Shown: positions 49,828 through 59,100 of the stretch, in pieces
Position numbering within the stretch: position 1 is the stretch's first letter
Layout: every line of letters begins with the position of its first letter
NCBI GenBank assembly: GCA_017937485.1
Contig: JAGBDN010000017.1
Coordinates: 1 to 64,000 of the forward strand
Length of the DNA: 64,000 bases
DNA from: Thermoguttaceae bacterium
Lineage (GTDB): Bacteria > Planctomycetota > Planctomycetia > Pirellulales > Thermoguttaceae
Reading direction: 5' to 3'
The notes under the pieces: generated by a model
What the model saw: the letters and a program-made list of their open reading frames with translations, nothing else
What the model was told of the DNA's origin: nothing
Database searches by the model: none
Made by a program: the position numbers and the translations under genes

Positions 49828-50994
49828 ATGCGTTTTTCTCGTTTGCTCCTTAGCGTCGCCGCGACGTCGGCCCTGTTCGGCGCCGCCTCGTTCTCCGTTT
49901 CCCCGGTCGCTTCCGTTTTCGCTCAAGACGAAGCCGCGCAAGCCGAAAAAGTCGAGATCGCGAACGTCGACGCGTTCGACGTTCCGGCCGGCAAGGACGA
50001 AGCGTTTTACAAAGAACAAATGAACAAAATTCGCGAAGCGTTCGCCGCGCTCCGCCAAGACGCGACCGATATGAACGCGCTTTACCTCAAAGCGAACGTC
50101 GCGACGATGACCTGTTACAAATATCTTTCGGAACTCCCGGATATCGACGCCGCCGACCGAACCGGTTACTTCCGTCAATACGTCGCCGGGCTCGGTTACG
50201 TCGGCGACCTCGACGCGCTTTCCGCGCTCCTCGCCGCCGAAGAAGCGAAAGACCCGGTCGACCAAAGCCGCGTCGACCTCTTGAAGTTCCAAGTCGCGAG
50301 CGTTTCCGTCGACAAAGCGATCGAAGCGAACGACGAAGCCGCGATTAAGAAACTCGGAACCGAGTTGATCGAAAAAGCGAAAACCGACGATTACTGGGCG
50401 TCCCGAACGCCGTCGATTCTCGAAGACCTCGCCCGCTCGAAACCGGCGATCGGCGTTCCGATGTTGAAAGACCTCTGCGCCGCGTTCGCCGCCTCCGACG
50501 ACGAAAGCCGCAAACGCATCGCGACGCGCTTCGAAGGGAAAATCCGCTTCGCCGATCTCGTCGGGAACGAAATGAAAGTCGAAGGGCTCTACCTCGACGG
50601 AACCGAAATCGACTGGAAATCTTACCGCGGCAAGGTCGTTTTGGTCGACTTTTGGGCGACCTGGTGCGGCCCGTGCATCGGCGAAATCCCGAACATGACG
50701 AAAATGTACGAAAAATACAACGCCGCCGGGTTCGAAATCCTCGGGTACAGCATCGACGACGACCTCGAACGCCTTCATAAGTTCGAAGAAGAACGCAAGC
50801 TGCCTTGGAAGACCGCGTCGCGCAAACTGACGCAAGACGCCGAAAAAGATTACGTTATCATCAGCGAATATTACGGCGTCAACGCGATTCCGACGATGGT
50901 TCTCGTCGGCAAAGACGGCAAAGTCCTCAGCACGAAAGCGCGCGGCGCCGAACTCGAACGCCTCCTCGGCGAACAATTCCCGGAAGTCAAGTAA
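49828..50994 (+). CDS. Array gene K: exported TlpA-like thiol-disulfide oxidoreductase with intact CGPC
   Basis: Predicted 388 aa. Signal peptide of about 31 residues (RLLLSVAATSALFGAASFSV, cleavage near VFA). Array motif FDVPAGKDEAFYKEQMNKIR at about residues 50-69. The C-terminal TlpA/ResA-like domain (about 245-388) has FWATWCGPCIGEIPNM (Cys280 and Cys283) and the cis-proline loop VNAIPTMVLVGKDGKV. It is colinear with gene B over the full length, including the stretch LVGNEMKVEGLYLDGTEIDW before the domain. The region around the start (AGAAAG, then ATGCGTTTTT) also matches gene B. It should be an extracytoplasmic dithiol oxidoreductase, redundant with or specialised relative to B. Terminator at 51021-51060. 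Confidence 0.93.
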   Translation: MRFSRLLLSVAATSALFGAASFSVSPVASVFAQDEAAQAEKVEIANVDAFDVPAGKDEAFYKEQMNKIREAFAALRQDATDMNALYLKANVATMTCYKYLSELPDIDAADRTGYFRQYVAGLGYVGDLDALSALLAAEEAKDPVDQSRVDLLKFQVASVSVDKAIEANDEAAIKKLGTELIEKAKTDDYWASRTPSILEDLARSKPAIGVPMLKDLCAAFAASDDESRKRIATRFEGKIRFADLVGNEMKVEGLYLDGTEIDWKSYRGKVVLVDFWATWCGPCIGEIPNMTKMYEKYNAAGFEILGYSIDDDLERLHKFEEERKLPWKTASRKLTQDAEKDYVIISEYYGVNAIPTMVLVGKDGKVLSTKARGAELERLLGEQFPEVK

Positions 50995-51020
50995 GCCGTT
51001 TCGACGCTTAACTTAACGCG

Positions 51021-51060
51021 ACGCCGTCTTCGAACGTTTTGTTTCGGAGGCGGCGTTTTT
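51021..51060 (+). terminator. Terminator after array gene K
   Basis: ACGCCG/CGGCGT outer stem with CT/AG and CGAA/TTCG inside, followed by five T. Same design and relative position as the terminator after gene B. Confidence 0.8.
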
Positions 51061-51128
51061 ACTTTCGGCGCGCTCGGGACGCCCCGGCCAATTCCCCGTT
51101 TATAAAACTTTGAAAAAAACATTTTACC

Positions 51129-51157
51129 TTGACGTCGCGTAAAGCTCGCGATATAAT
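51129..51157 (+). promoter_or_regulatory. Promoter of array gene L
   Basis: TTGACG (51129-51134), 17-base spacer, TATAAT (51152-51157). It differs from the gene C promoter at only four or so of 29 positions. Confidence 0.88.
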
Positions 51158-51238
51158 CGGCGCGTAAGAACGAAACCGCGTCCGGTTGTCGGGCCGCGAT
51201 TTTCGCCCTTCTTTCTCTTCGACGTTAAGGAGCCGAAA

Positions 51239-52030
51239 ATGCCGTTTAAGTTCCGCAAATTCGTTTTTTCTCTTGTAACCGCGTCCGCGCTTGCCGCCCC
51301 GCTCGCGTTCGCCGACGAACCGACGCCGCAAGTCGCCGCGCCGGCGGAAGCGACGCTCGCGCCGTTCGACGAAAGCCTCTTCGAAATCCCGTCGGGCCAA
51401 AGCGCCGCGTTTTACCAAGAACGCCTCGATCGACTAACGGCGCCGGAACTCTATGAGTACCTCCGGAGCGTGAACGGGCCGGAACACGGCGTCCTTCGCG
51501 TTCGCCTATTAAAAGCGCGCCGCGAGGTCAACGCCCGTTGGTCCGAATGCGAAGACGCGTCGCCGGAAGACCGGTTTTGGCGTTTCTTTATTTACGTCGA
51601 TTGCTCTAATTTCGCCGAAATCCGAGAACTTCTCGCCGCCGAAAAAGCGAAAAAAACGGTCGACGTCGACCGCGTTCGTCTCCTCGAACTTGTCGTTCTC
51701 CGAAAACGCCTTGCGGAAGCGAAATACTTCGCGGAAAAAAAAGCGATCGTCGACGAAATCCTCGACGCGGCGCGAACGAAATTCGACGCGCCGACGCCGC
51801 GCCTCCTTGCCGAAGAATTTTTTAAACTCGGCTATGTCGTCGACAAGGCGATTCCCTACCCGCGCGACTTCGGTTCGAACTTCCGCCGCGACGTCGCCGC
51901 CGCGCTTCAAAAGTCGTCCGCTCCGGAAGTTCGCGACGTCGCTCGTCAACTTTCCCCGACTCCTTCCAGAAAGCAAGTCGTTTCCTCGTCGAAATCGAAA
52001 TCGCCCGGAAGGCGCGTCGCGGCGCTTTGA
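51239..52030 (+). CDS. Array gene L: short exported paralogue, probably frameshifted near its end
   Basis: Predicted 263 aa; ATG at 51239 after AAGGAG. Signal peptide FRKFVFSLVTASALAAPLAF, about 22 residues. One motif, FEIPSGQSAAFYQERLDRL, at about residues 47-65, then a helical region. The chain ends RQLSPTPSRKQVVSSSKSKS and a basic tail with no thioredoxin domain. In the frame one base back, from about 51955, the DNA reads STFPDSFQKASRFLVEIEIA, which resembles the FPDSEKESNRGLLAWTEKEV segment just before the C-terminal domain in gene I. A small indel near 51945-51955 may therefore have replaced the native end. Even in that frame no thioredoxin domain follows before 52242. Confidence 0.75.
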   Translation: MPFKFRKFVFSLVTASALAAPLAFADEPTPQVAAPAEATLAPFDESLFEIPSGQSAAFYQERLDRLTAPELYEYLRSVNGPEHGVLRVRLLKARREVNARWSECEDASPEDRFWRFFIYVDCSNFAEIRELLAAEKAKKTVDVDRVRLLELVVLRKRLAEAKYFAEKKAIVDEILDAARTKFDAPTPRLLAEEFFKLGYVVDKAIPYPRDFGSNFRRDVAAALQKSSAPEVRDVARQLSPTPSRKQVVSSSKSKSPGRRVAAL

Positions 52031-52179
52031 TCGACGCGTTCGCCGCCTTTAAACGCGAACCGTCGACGACGTTCTTTCGTCAAGCGACTTGCGAAAGTTC
52101 AAGACCCGCTACGTTCGTCGCGTCGTTTCTTGGCGTCTTAGCGAAGCGACGCAAACTTTACGCCCCTTCAACCGACAAA

Positions 52180-52226
52180 AAACCGCCGCTCGCGAACCTT
52201 TTCGATTCGGTTCGGGAGCGGCGGTT
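52180..52226. terminator. Bidirectional terminator between gene L and the acidic-protein gene
   Basis: AAACCGCCGCTC and GAGCGGCGGTTT pair perfectly, extended inside by CGAAC/GTTCG after a mismatch; flanked by an A-run and a short T-run. Confidence 0.8.
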
Positions 52227-52255
52227 TCGCGTTTCTCGTTAGTTCGACCGGGCGC

Positions 52256-52684
52256 TTAAAGATCGTCGTCGGAGTCTTCGTCGAAAACGTCTTCGTCGGA
52301 GTTGAAATCGTCGAAATCGTCGTCCGGCGTAAAATCGGCCCCGTCCGCGTCGTCGCCGCCGTCCTCTTCCTCCGGATAATCCTCGTCGTCGATCGCTTCG
52401 TTAAACTCGTCGTCCGGAAGGACTTCGAAGTCTTCGTCGAAATCGTCGTCGAAGTCGTCCGACTCAAAATCGTCGTCGAACTCGTCGTAAAGCGCGTCGT
52501 CTTCGTCGTCAAAATAATCGAACGCGGCGCCGACGTTGAAAATTTCGTCGACGGAGCCGTCGCGAAAACCGGCGTCCAAATCGCGACGCTCGTCGTCAAA
52601 ACGCGGCGTCAACGGAGCGTTCGACCGCGCGGCGAACGTCGGTTCGTCGTCCCATCTCGTTTCTTCGGAGCGAAAATCGTTCAT
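52256..52684 (-). CDS. Very acidic small protein
   Basis: Predicted 142 aa. I recognise no family. No signal peptide. The first 45 residues are mixed (MNDFRSEETRWDDEPTFAAR); from about residue 55 nearly half of the chain is Asp and Glu, in FDDDFE- and DFDDD-type runs with regularly spaced Phe. Such proteins are usually disordered and bind basic partners or metal ions. GAGGT lies about eight bases before the ATG at 52684, which supports that it is translated, although Asp codons (GAC/GAT) on this biased template could also give a long chance frame. The gene is convergent with L, and a TATAAT-type -10 lies at 52849-52844. Confidence 0.6.
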   Translation of the reverse strand: MNDFRSEETRWDDEPTFAARSNAPLTPRFDDERRDLDAGFRDGSVDEIFNVGAAFDYFDDEDDALYDEFDDDFESDDFDDDFDEDFEVLPDDEFNEAIDDEDYPEEEDGGDDADGADFTPDDDFDDFNSDEDVFDEDSDDDL

Positions 52685-53248
52685 TGATTCTTACCTCGTT
52701 AATAACGCGACGCGTCGATAAATACTTTCAATCTATCCAACCGTTTTGTTTCGGTCGTTTATCGTCTTCCCCTTCGCACTCGCGGCGACGCGGCGCAAAC
52801 CGTCCGACGCACGAAAACAACGCAAATCGCGGGGCGGTTCCGTATTATAGCGCCCGACGACGTTTCGAAAAGGGGGGCCGACCGACGCGACGCCCCGCGT
52901 TGAATCAAAATTATCGGAAAAATTTCGCAAAAAAGTTAATTTTTTTCGTCAAAACTCTTCTTCCCCCCTATTTTTTCTTTTTTTCCACGCCGTTTTTTCC
53001 TTTTTTTCGTTTCGCGCGCTCTCCCGCCGCTTCGCTCCAAGCCGATTTTGGAAAAAATCCGGACGAAATCGCTCTTCCCCCCCGCCCGGGGCGCTAGCCG
53101 AAATCGCAATTTTGAACTAAAATAGGAGGACGGCGGTCTCGGCGATTCGCGCGGCGCTTCTTGGAACGTCGCGGTCGAAAAAACCGCCCTAAGGTTGCGA
53201 CGGCGAACGTCGAAAATTAGGCAAATTAGGTAAAAAAGAGGAAATACG
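52685..53248. other. Divergent intergenic region before aspS
   Basis: 564 bases, unusually T/A-rich in 52900-53030. A perfect TATAAT on the minus strand (52849-52844) lacks a good -35. On the plus strand TAAAAT (53118-53123) has only a weak -35 (TAGCCG, 53095-53100). I see no T-box or other leader structure, although a GGCGGT/ACCGCC pairing (from about 53131 to 53190) could fold in the aspS leader. Confidence 0.5.
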
Positions 53249-55051
53249 GTGTTTCGAACTAAAACTTGCGGGGAATTGCGCGGCGCTAACGTCGGCGAAA
53301 CGGTTGTTTTGAGCGGTTGGGTCGACTCGGCGCGCGACCACAGCGGCGTTTTCTTTGTCAACCTTCGCGACCGTTACGGCAAAACGCAAACGGTCTTCGA
53401 CGCGGCGGCGGACGCGGCGCTCTTCGAATCGGTCAAGACGCTGCGCAACGAAGACGTCGTCCAAATTACCGGCGAAGTGATCGCGCGCCCGGACGGCCTC
53501 GTCAACCCGGATATGGCGACCGGCGAAATTGAAGTCAAAGCGCAAAAGCTCGTCGTCTTGAACCGCTCCGAAGTCGTTCCGTTCCTCCCGAGCGCCCCGG
53601 AAGTCCCGGCGGACGAACTGCGCCTCAAGTACCGCTATCTCGACCTGCGCCGCGCCGAAATGCAACGCGTCCTCGCGTTGCGCCACCGAATCGTCAAAAC
53701 GATGCGCGACTTCTTCGACGAAAACGATTTCCTCGAAGTCGAAACGCCGATTCTCGGCAAAAGCACGCCGGAAGGCGCCCGCGACTACCTCGTTCCGAGC
53801 CGCGTTTCGCAAGGTTCGTTCTACGCGCTCCCGCAGTCGCCGCAACTTTACAAACAACTCCTCATGATCGCCGGTTACGACCGTTACGTCCAAGTCGCCC
53901 GTTGCTTCCGCGACGAAGACCTCCGCGCCGACCGCCAACCGGAATTCACCCAGCTCGACATTGAAATGTCCTTCATCGAAATGGAGGATATGATCGGCCT
54001 CCTCGACTCCCTCGTCGCGCGCTTGATGAAGGAAATTAAGGGCGTCGACATTCCGCTCCCGCTCCCGCGCATCTCTTACGACGAAGCGATGGAGCGTTTC
54101 GGACACGACGCGCCGGACTTGCGCTTCGGAATGGAGCTGAAAGACGTTACGGAAATCGCGAAAACGGTCGACTTCAAAGTCTTCCGCGCCGTCGCCGAGT
54201 CGGGCGGTCGCGTTCGCGGGATCAACGTCAAAAACGCCGCCGACCAATTCAGCCGCCGCGATATCGACGGTCTCACCACTTGGACGGCGGAGCAATTCGG
54301 CGCCAAGGGTATCGTTTGGTTCAAAGTCGACGCCGACGGCAAACTGACCGGAACGAGCGCGAAAAACTTCTCGGCGGAAGCCCTCGAAGCGATCGGCGCC
54401 AAGCTCGAAGCGGAACCGAACGACTTGCTCCTCTTCAGCTGCGGCGACTTCACGCTCACCTGCCGCGTTTTGAACGGTTTGCGTCGTCGTTTGGCCGCGC
54501 AACTCAAACTTTACGACCCGGAAGAAATGAACTTCTGCTGGGTCGTCAACTTCCCGATGTTCGACTGGGACGAAGAAGAAAACCGCTGGGTCGCGACGCA
54601 CCACCCGTTCACCGCGCCGCTCGTCGAAGACCTCCCGAAACTCGACGGCGACGACGACGCGATTCGCTCGATTCGCGCCCAAGCCTACGACCTCGTCCTC
54701 AACGGTTACGAAGCGGGGGGCGGCACGATCCGCATTCACAACCCGGCGATTCAAAACAAGGTCTTCGGCCTCCTCGGGATGACTCGCGAAACGGCGAAAG
54801 AGCAATTCGGCTTCTTGGTCGACGCGCTCCAATTCGGCGCCCCGCCGCACGGCGGTCTCGCGCTCGGTCTCGACCGCGTCGTTATGTTGTTCGCCGGCGT
54901 CGACAATATCCGCGACTGCATCGCGTTCCCGAAAACGGCGAAAGCGTCCGACCTCATGACGGGCGCCCCGTCGGAAGTCGCGCCGAAACAGCTCGCCGAA
55001 CTCGCGATCAAGTCGACCGTCGAGCCGAAAGCGGAAAACGCCGACGCTTAA
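53249..55051 (+). CDS. aspS: Aspartyl-tRNA synthetase
   Basis: Predicted 600 aa, the length of bacterial-type AspRS. The start is GTG at 53249, seven bases after GAGG. It charges tRNA-Asp in the cytoplasm. N-terminal OB-fold anticodon domain (residues 1-110), class II motif 1 near YRYLDLRRAEMQR, motif 2 CFRDEDLRADRQPEFTQLD (about 217-235), the GAD insertion domain typical of bacterial AspRS (about 290-430), and motif 3 GGLALGLDRVVMLFAG (about 535-550). No asparaginyl-tRNA synthetase or gatCAB gene is in the window, so whether it also charges tRNA-Asn is open. Confidence 0.98.
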   Translation: MFRTKTCGELRGANVGETVVLSGWVDSARDHSGVFFVNLRDRYGKTQTVFDAAADAALFESVKTLRNEDVVQITGEVIARPDGLVNPDMATGEIEVKAQKLVVLNRSEVVPFLPSAPEVPADELRLKYRYLDLRRAEMQRVLALRHRIVKTMRDFFDENDFLEVETPILGKSTPEGARDYLVPSRVSQGSFYALPQSPQLYKQLLMIAGYDRYVQVARCFRDEDLRADRQPEFTQLDIEMSFIEMEDMIGLLDSLVARLMKEIKGVDIPLPLPRISYDEAMERFGHDAPDLRFGMELKDVTEIAKTVDFKVFRAVAESGGRVRGINVKNAADQFSRRDIDGLTTWTAEQFGAKGIVWFKVDADGKLTGTSAKNFSAEALEAIGAKLEAEPNDLLLFSCGDFTLTCRVLNGLRRRLAAQLKLYDPEEMNFCWVVNFPMFDWDEEENRWVATHHPFTAPLVEDLPKLDGDDDAIRSIRAQAYDLVLNGYEAGGGTIRIHNPAIQNKVFGLLGMTRETAKEQFGFLVDALQFGAPPHGGLALGLDRVVMLFAGVDNIRDCIAFPKTAKASDLMTGAPSEVAPKQLAELAIKSTVEPKAENADA

Positions 55052-55070
55052 TCCGGCCCCGCTTTCCCTT

Positions 55071-55125
55071 AAAGCCGCTCTCGCTCCGACGCCGACGTTT
55101 TTTCGCCGTCGGAGCGGGCGGCTTT
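55071..55125 (+). terminator. Hairpin after aspS
   Basis: AAAGCCGC (55071-55078) pairs with GCGGCTTT (55118-55125) and GCTCCGAC (55083-55090) with GTCGGAGC (55108-55115). There is only a short T-run, so termination may be partial. Confidence 0.65.
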
Positions 55126-55189
55126 CCCCGTATAACAACTTTTCCCGCAAACTTTACGTTCGTCGACGCGACGAAAGGAAACCAACGCA

Positions 55190-56011
55190 ATGCAAACCGA
55201 ATACGACAAAATTCAAGAGGCGGTCGCGGCGATTCGCGCCCGTTGGTCGAAAGAGGCGGAAGTCGGAATCGTCTTGGGCACCGGACTCGGCGGCCTCGCC
55301 GACGCGATCGTTCCGGACGTCGTTATTCCTTACGAAGAACTGCCGTATTTCCCGCGCTCGACGGTCGAGACGCACGCCGGCAAGCTGATTCTCGGAACGC
55401 TCGAAGGAAAAACGGTCGTCGCGATGCAAGGCCGCTTCCATTATTACGAAGGTTACTCGGCGCAACAAATCGTTTTCCCGATTCGCGTTATGAAGGCGCT
55501 CGGCGCGTCGCTTCTCGTCGTTTCGAACGCTTGCGGCGGTCTGAACCCGCAATTCAAGCGCGGCGACGTGATGCTGATCGAAGACCATATCAACCTTCTC
55601 GGTTGCAACCCGCTGATCGGCCCGAACGACGACCGAATCGGCCCGCGTTTCCCGGATATGTGCGAGCCGTACTCGCAAGAGTTGATCGAAAAAGCGCGCC
55701 AAGTCGCCGTTGAAAACGGCGTCCTCGTTCAAAAGGGCGTTTACGTCGCGGTCGCCGGGCCGAACCTTGAAACCCGCGCCGAATACCGTTTCCTGCGCGG
55801 AATCGGGGCGGACGTCGTCGGAATGTCGACCGTTCCGGAGGTTATCGCCGCCGTTCACTGCGGAATGCGCGTTCTCGGCCTCTCGATTATCACCGATATG
55901 GGCCTGGCCGACGCGCTCGAACCGGCGAATATCGCGGAAATTATCGCGACCGCGGGGAGCGCCGAACCGAAAATGAACGCGATCATTCGCGGCGTGTTGC
56001 GCACCCTTTAA
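55190..56011 (+). CDS. Purine nucleoside phosphorylase, trimeric PNP family
   Basis: Predicted 273 aa. It cleaves purine nucleosides with phosphate in salvage, in the cytoplasm. Family motifs in order: GIVLGTGLGGLADAI (about residues 26-40), phosphate-site RFHYYEGYS (about 84-92), SNACGGLNPQF, AGPNLETRAEYRFLR (about 190-204) and GADVVGMSTVPEVIAA. The base-specificity segment reads LSIITDMGLADALEP; where trimeric guanosine/inosine PNPs have Asn, this has Asp, a residue associated with 6-aminopurine acceptance, so adenosine-type substrates are possible. It lies between aspS and ileS on the same strand with gaps of about 140 bases. Confidence 0.93.
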   Translation: MQTEYDKIQEAVAAIRARWSKEAEVGIVLGTGLGGLADAIVPDVVIPYEELPYFPRSTVETHAGKLILGTLEGKTVVAMQGRFHYYEGYSAQQIVFPIRVMKALGASLLVVSNACGGLNPQFKRGDVMLIEDHINLLGCNPLIGPNDDRIGPRFPDMCEPYSQELIEKARQVAVENGVLVQKGVYVAVAGPNLETRAEYRFLRGIGADVVGMSTVPEVIAAVHCGMRVLGLSIITDMGLADALEPANIAEIIATAGSAEPKMNAIIRGVLRTL

Positions 56012-56156
56012 TCGCCGTCGCCGTTGAAAACGCTCGCGACGCGTTTTCGCGTCTTCCGCGTTTTCTTCCCTTTCGCTTAAAACTTACCGGAACGTTCGGC
56101 GTCGCGCAAACCGTCGAGCGTCCCGCTTAACCATTAACGTCAAAGAGTTTATCGAT

Positions 56157-59100
56157 ATGTCGAACGATACCCCGCTCGCCGACGGCGCTCCGTCGCAAGG
56201 CGCGAATTTCCCGCAAAACGAAGAGGCGCTCGTCCGCCGTTGGCGCGAACTCGGCGTCTACCAAGAATCGCTCAAACGCCGCCGCGCGTCGAACAAAGGC
56301 GCTTTCGTCTTTTACGAAGGCCCGCCGACCGCCAACGGCGTCCCGCACCCGGGCCACTGCTTAACTCGCGCCATCAAAGACCTTTATCCGCGTTATAAAA
56401 CGATGAAGGGCTACCTTTGCGAACGCAAGGCCGGTTGGGACACGCACGGTCTTCCGGTCGAAGTCGAAGTCGGCAAAGAGCTGGTCGCGGCGGGTCTCAT
56501 CGCGGAAAACTCGAAGGAAGAAATCGAAAAGTTCGGCCTCGAACCGTTCGTTCACCGTTGCATCGAAAACGTCTTCCGCTACACGTCGCAATGGGAAGAG
56601 CTGACGGAGCGCATCGGTTTTTGGGTCGACCTGAAAAACGCTTACGTTACCTATCATAAGTCGTTTGTCGAAAGCGTTTGGTTCGCGCTCAAAAACTTCT
56701 TCGACCGCGGCTTGCTCTACCAAGGGCACAAGATCGTTTGGTGGTGGGCGCAGGGCGGCACCGCGCTTTCGTCCGGCGAAGTCGGCCAAGGGTACCGCGA
56801 AGTCGGCGACCCGAGCGTTTTCGTCCGCTTCCCGCTCCTGAACGACGGTTCGGACGAGCGTTTCGCGAACGTCGACCTCCTCGTTTGGACGACGACGCCT
56901 TGGACGCTCCCGAGCAACCAATTCGCGGCGGTTCACCCGGACCTCGAATATTCGGTCGTTCAAATGAAGACGCCGGAGGGCGAAGCGGACGGCAACCCGG
57001 TCGTTCTCGCGTCGGCGCTCGTCGAAGCGGTCGCGACGAAAGCGAAACGGACGGCGGAAGTCCTCTTCACCGTCGGCGGTAAAGACTTGCTCGGCAAGCG
57101 TTACGTTCCGCCGTTCGACTATTATTACAAAACGCTCGGCGACAAGAAGGGCGCCCTCAAAGACGGCGGCGAAGACTACCTCGCTTGGCGCGTTTGCCCG
57201 GCGCTCTTCGTTACGACCGATTCCGGAACCGGGCTCGTTCACGAAGCCCCCGCGTTCGGCGAAGTCGACTACGATCTTCTCGTCGAGCAAAAGGCGCGCT
57301 TCGTCGACGGTCAAGGCCCGGACTTGATCTGCGCCGTCGCCGCCAACGGCAAATTCACCGACGCGGCGCCGGAATACGAAGGCCGCTGGGTCAAGGAATG
57401 CGACAAGGACATTTCGCGCAACCTCAAAGAACGCGGGATTTTGTTCCACCTCGAACAATATCTGCACGATTATCCGTTCTGCTGGCGCGCGCCGAACGAC
57501 CCGCTCATTCAGTACCCGCGCAAGAGTTGGTTCGTCAAAACGACGAAGTTCGTCGACAAAATGCTCGCGAACAACGCCGAAATCAACTGGCTCCCGGAAC
57601 ACATCAAAGACGGACGTTTCGGCAACTTCCTCGCGACGAACGTCGACTGGGCCCTTTCCCGCGAACGTTTCTGGGGAACGCCGCTTCCGGTTTGGGTTTG
57701 CGAAGAAACCGGCTATCAAGAGGCGATCGGCTCTTACGACGAACTCCTCGCGAAGCCGGGCGTCGCCGGAACCGACGTTTGGGCCGCCGCTCGCGACAAA
57801 GCTAAAGCCGAAAAAGGCGACGCTTGGAGCGAAAAAGACGACGAGCTTTGGGAACACCTCAAAGTTCACAAGCCGTATATCGACGCGGTCGTTTACGACT
57901 CGCCGAAGGCGCCGGGCGCGAAGATGCGTCGCGTTCCGGAAGTCATCGACTGCTGGTTCGACTCCGGCGCGATGCCGTTCGCGCAACTCGGCTACCCGCA
58001 CAAAGAAGGCTCTAAAGAACTCTTCGAAGCGAACTTCCCGGCGGACTTCATCAGCGAAGCGATCGACCAAACGCGCGGCTGGTTCTATTCGCAACTCGCG
58101 ATTTCGACGCTCCTTTTCGGCGACGAAGCGTCGGGGAATCCGACGAAAGCGTTCCCGCACCCGTTCAAAAACTGCATCGTTCTTGGGCTTATGCTCGCCG
58201 AATGGTACGAGAACAACGCCGACAAGAACGACATTCGCTTGACTGAAAAAGAGGCGCTCGAAGCGTTCGGCAAAGGCAAGTTCGCCAAGCGCGTCGGAAA
58301 AATGTCGAAGTCGCTCAAGAACTACCGCCTGCCGAAAGAAATCTTCGACAAATACGGCGCCGACGCGCTCCGTTGGTACTTCTTCGCGAACCAAGCGCCT
58401 TGGAACTCCATCGTTTACAGCGAAAACTCGATCAAAGACTCGATGCCGGAGTTCATCATTCGCCTTTGGAACGTCGTTTCGTTCTTCAACGTTTACCAAA
58501 AGATCGACGGTTTCGCGCCGGAAAAAGAAATCGACCTCGCCGCCGCGAAGGCCGCCGGGTCGAATCTGACGCCGGAAATCCTCGCGACCGCCGCGTCGTA
58601 CCGCCCGATTTCGGAGCGCGCCGAACTCGACCGCTGGATTTTGAGCGAACTCAACGCGACCGTTAAAGCCGTCGACGAGCGAATGGACGCTTACGACCAC
58701 TTCGCGGCTTGCGGGCAAATTTCGGCGTTCGTCGACTCCCTCTCGAACTGGTACGTTCGCCGCAGTCGCGACCGTTTCTGGTCGGGCGAAGAGTCGACGA
58801 CGAAAGCGGACGCTTACTGGACGCTTTACGAATCGCTCCTGACGCTCTCGAAGTTGATCGCGCCGTTCGTTCCGTTCCTCGCCGAGCGTATTTGGCTCCA
58901 ACTGACCGAAAACTTCGGCGACGCCGCCCTTTGCAGCGTTCACCTTTGCGACTATCCGGTCGCCGACGAAGCCGCGATCGACGAAGCGCTCTCGAAGCGA
59001 ATGGCGCAAGTTCGCGAAATCGTTTCGCTCGGTCGCAACGCGCGGATGGCGTCGAAACTGAAGGTGCGTCAACCGCTCTCCGGCGTCGAAATCGTTCTCG

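Noticed and set aside
26298..52030. Array genes as a cytochrome c maturation (ccm/res) cluster
   Set aside because: Only B and K have a working thioredoxin site, and no haem lyase, CcmF, CcsB or cytochrome gene is present.
52027..52242. Separate 71-codon gene after gene L
   Set aside because: It starts at a TTG without ribosome site and runs through the terminator hairpin; its first part is better explained as the out-of-frame remnant of gene L.
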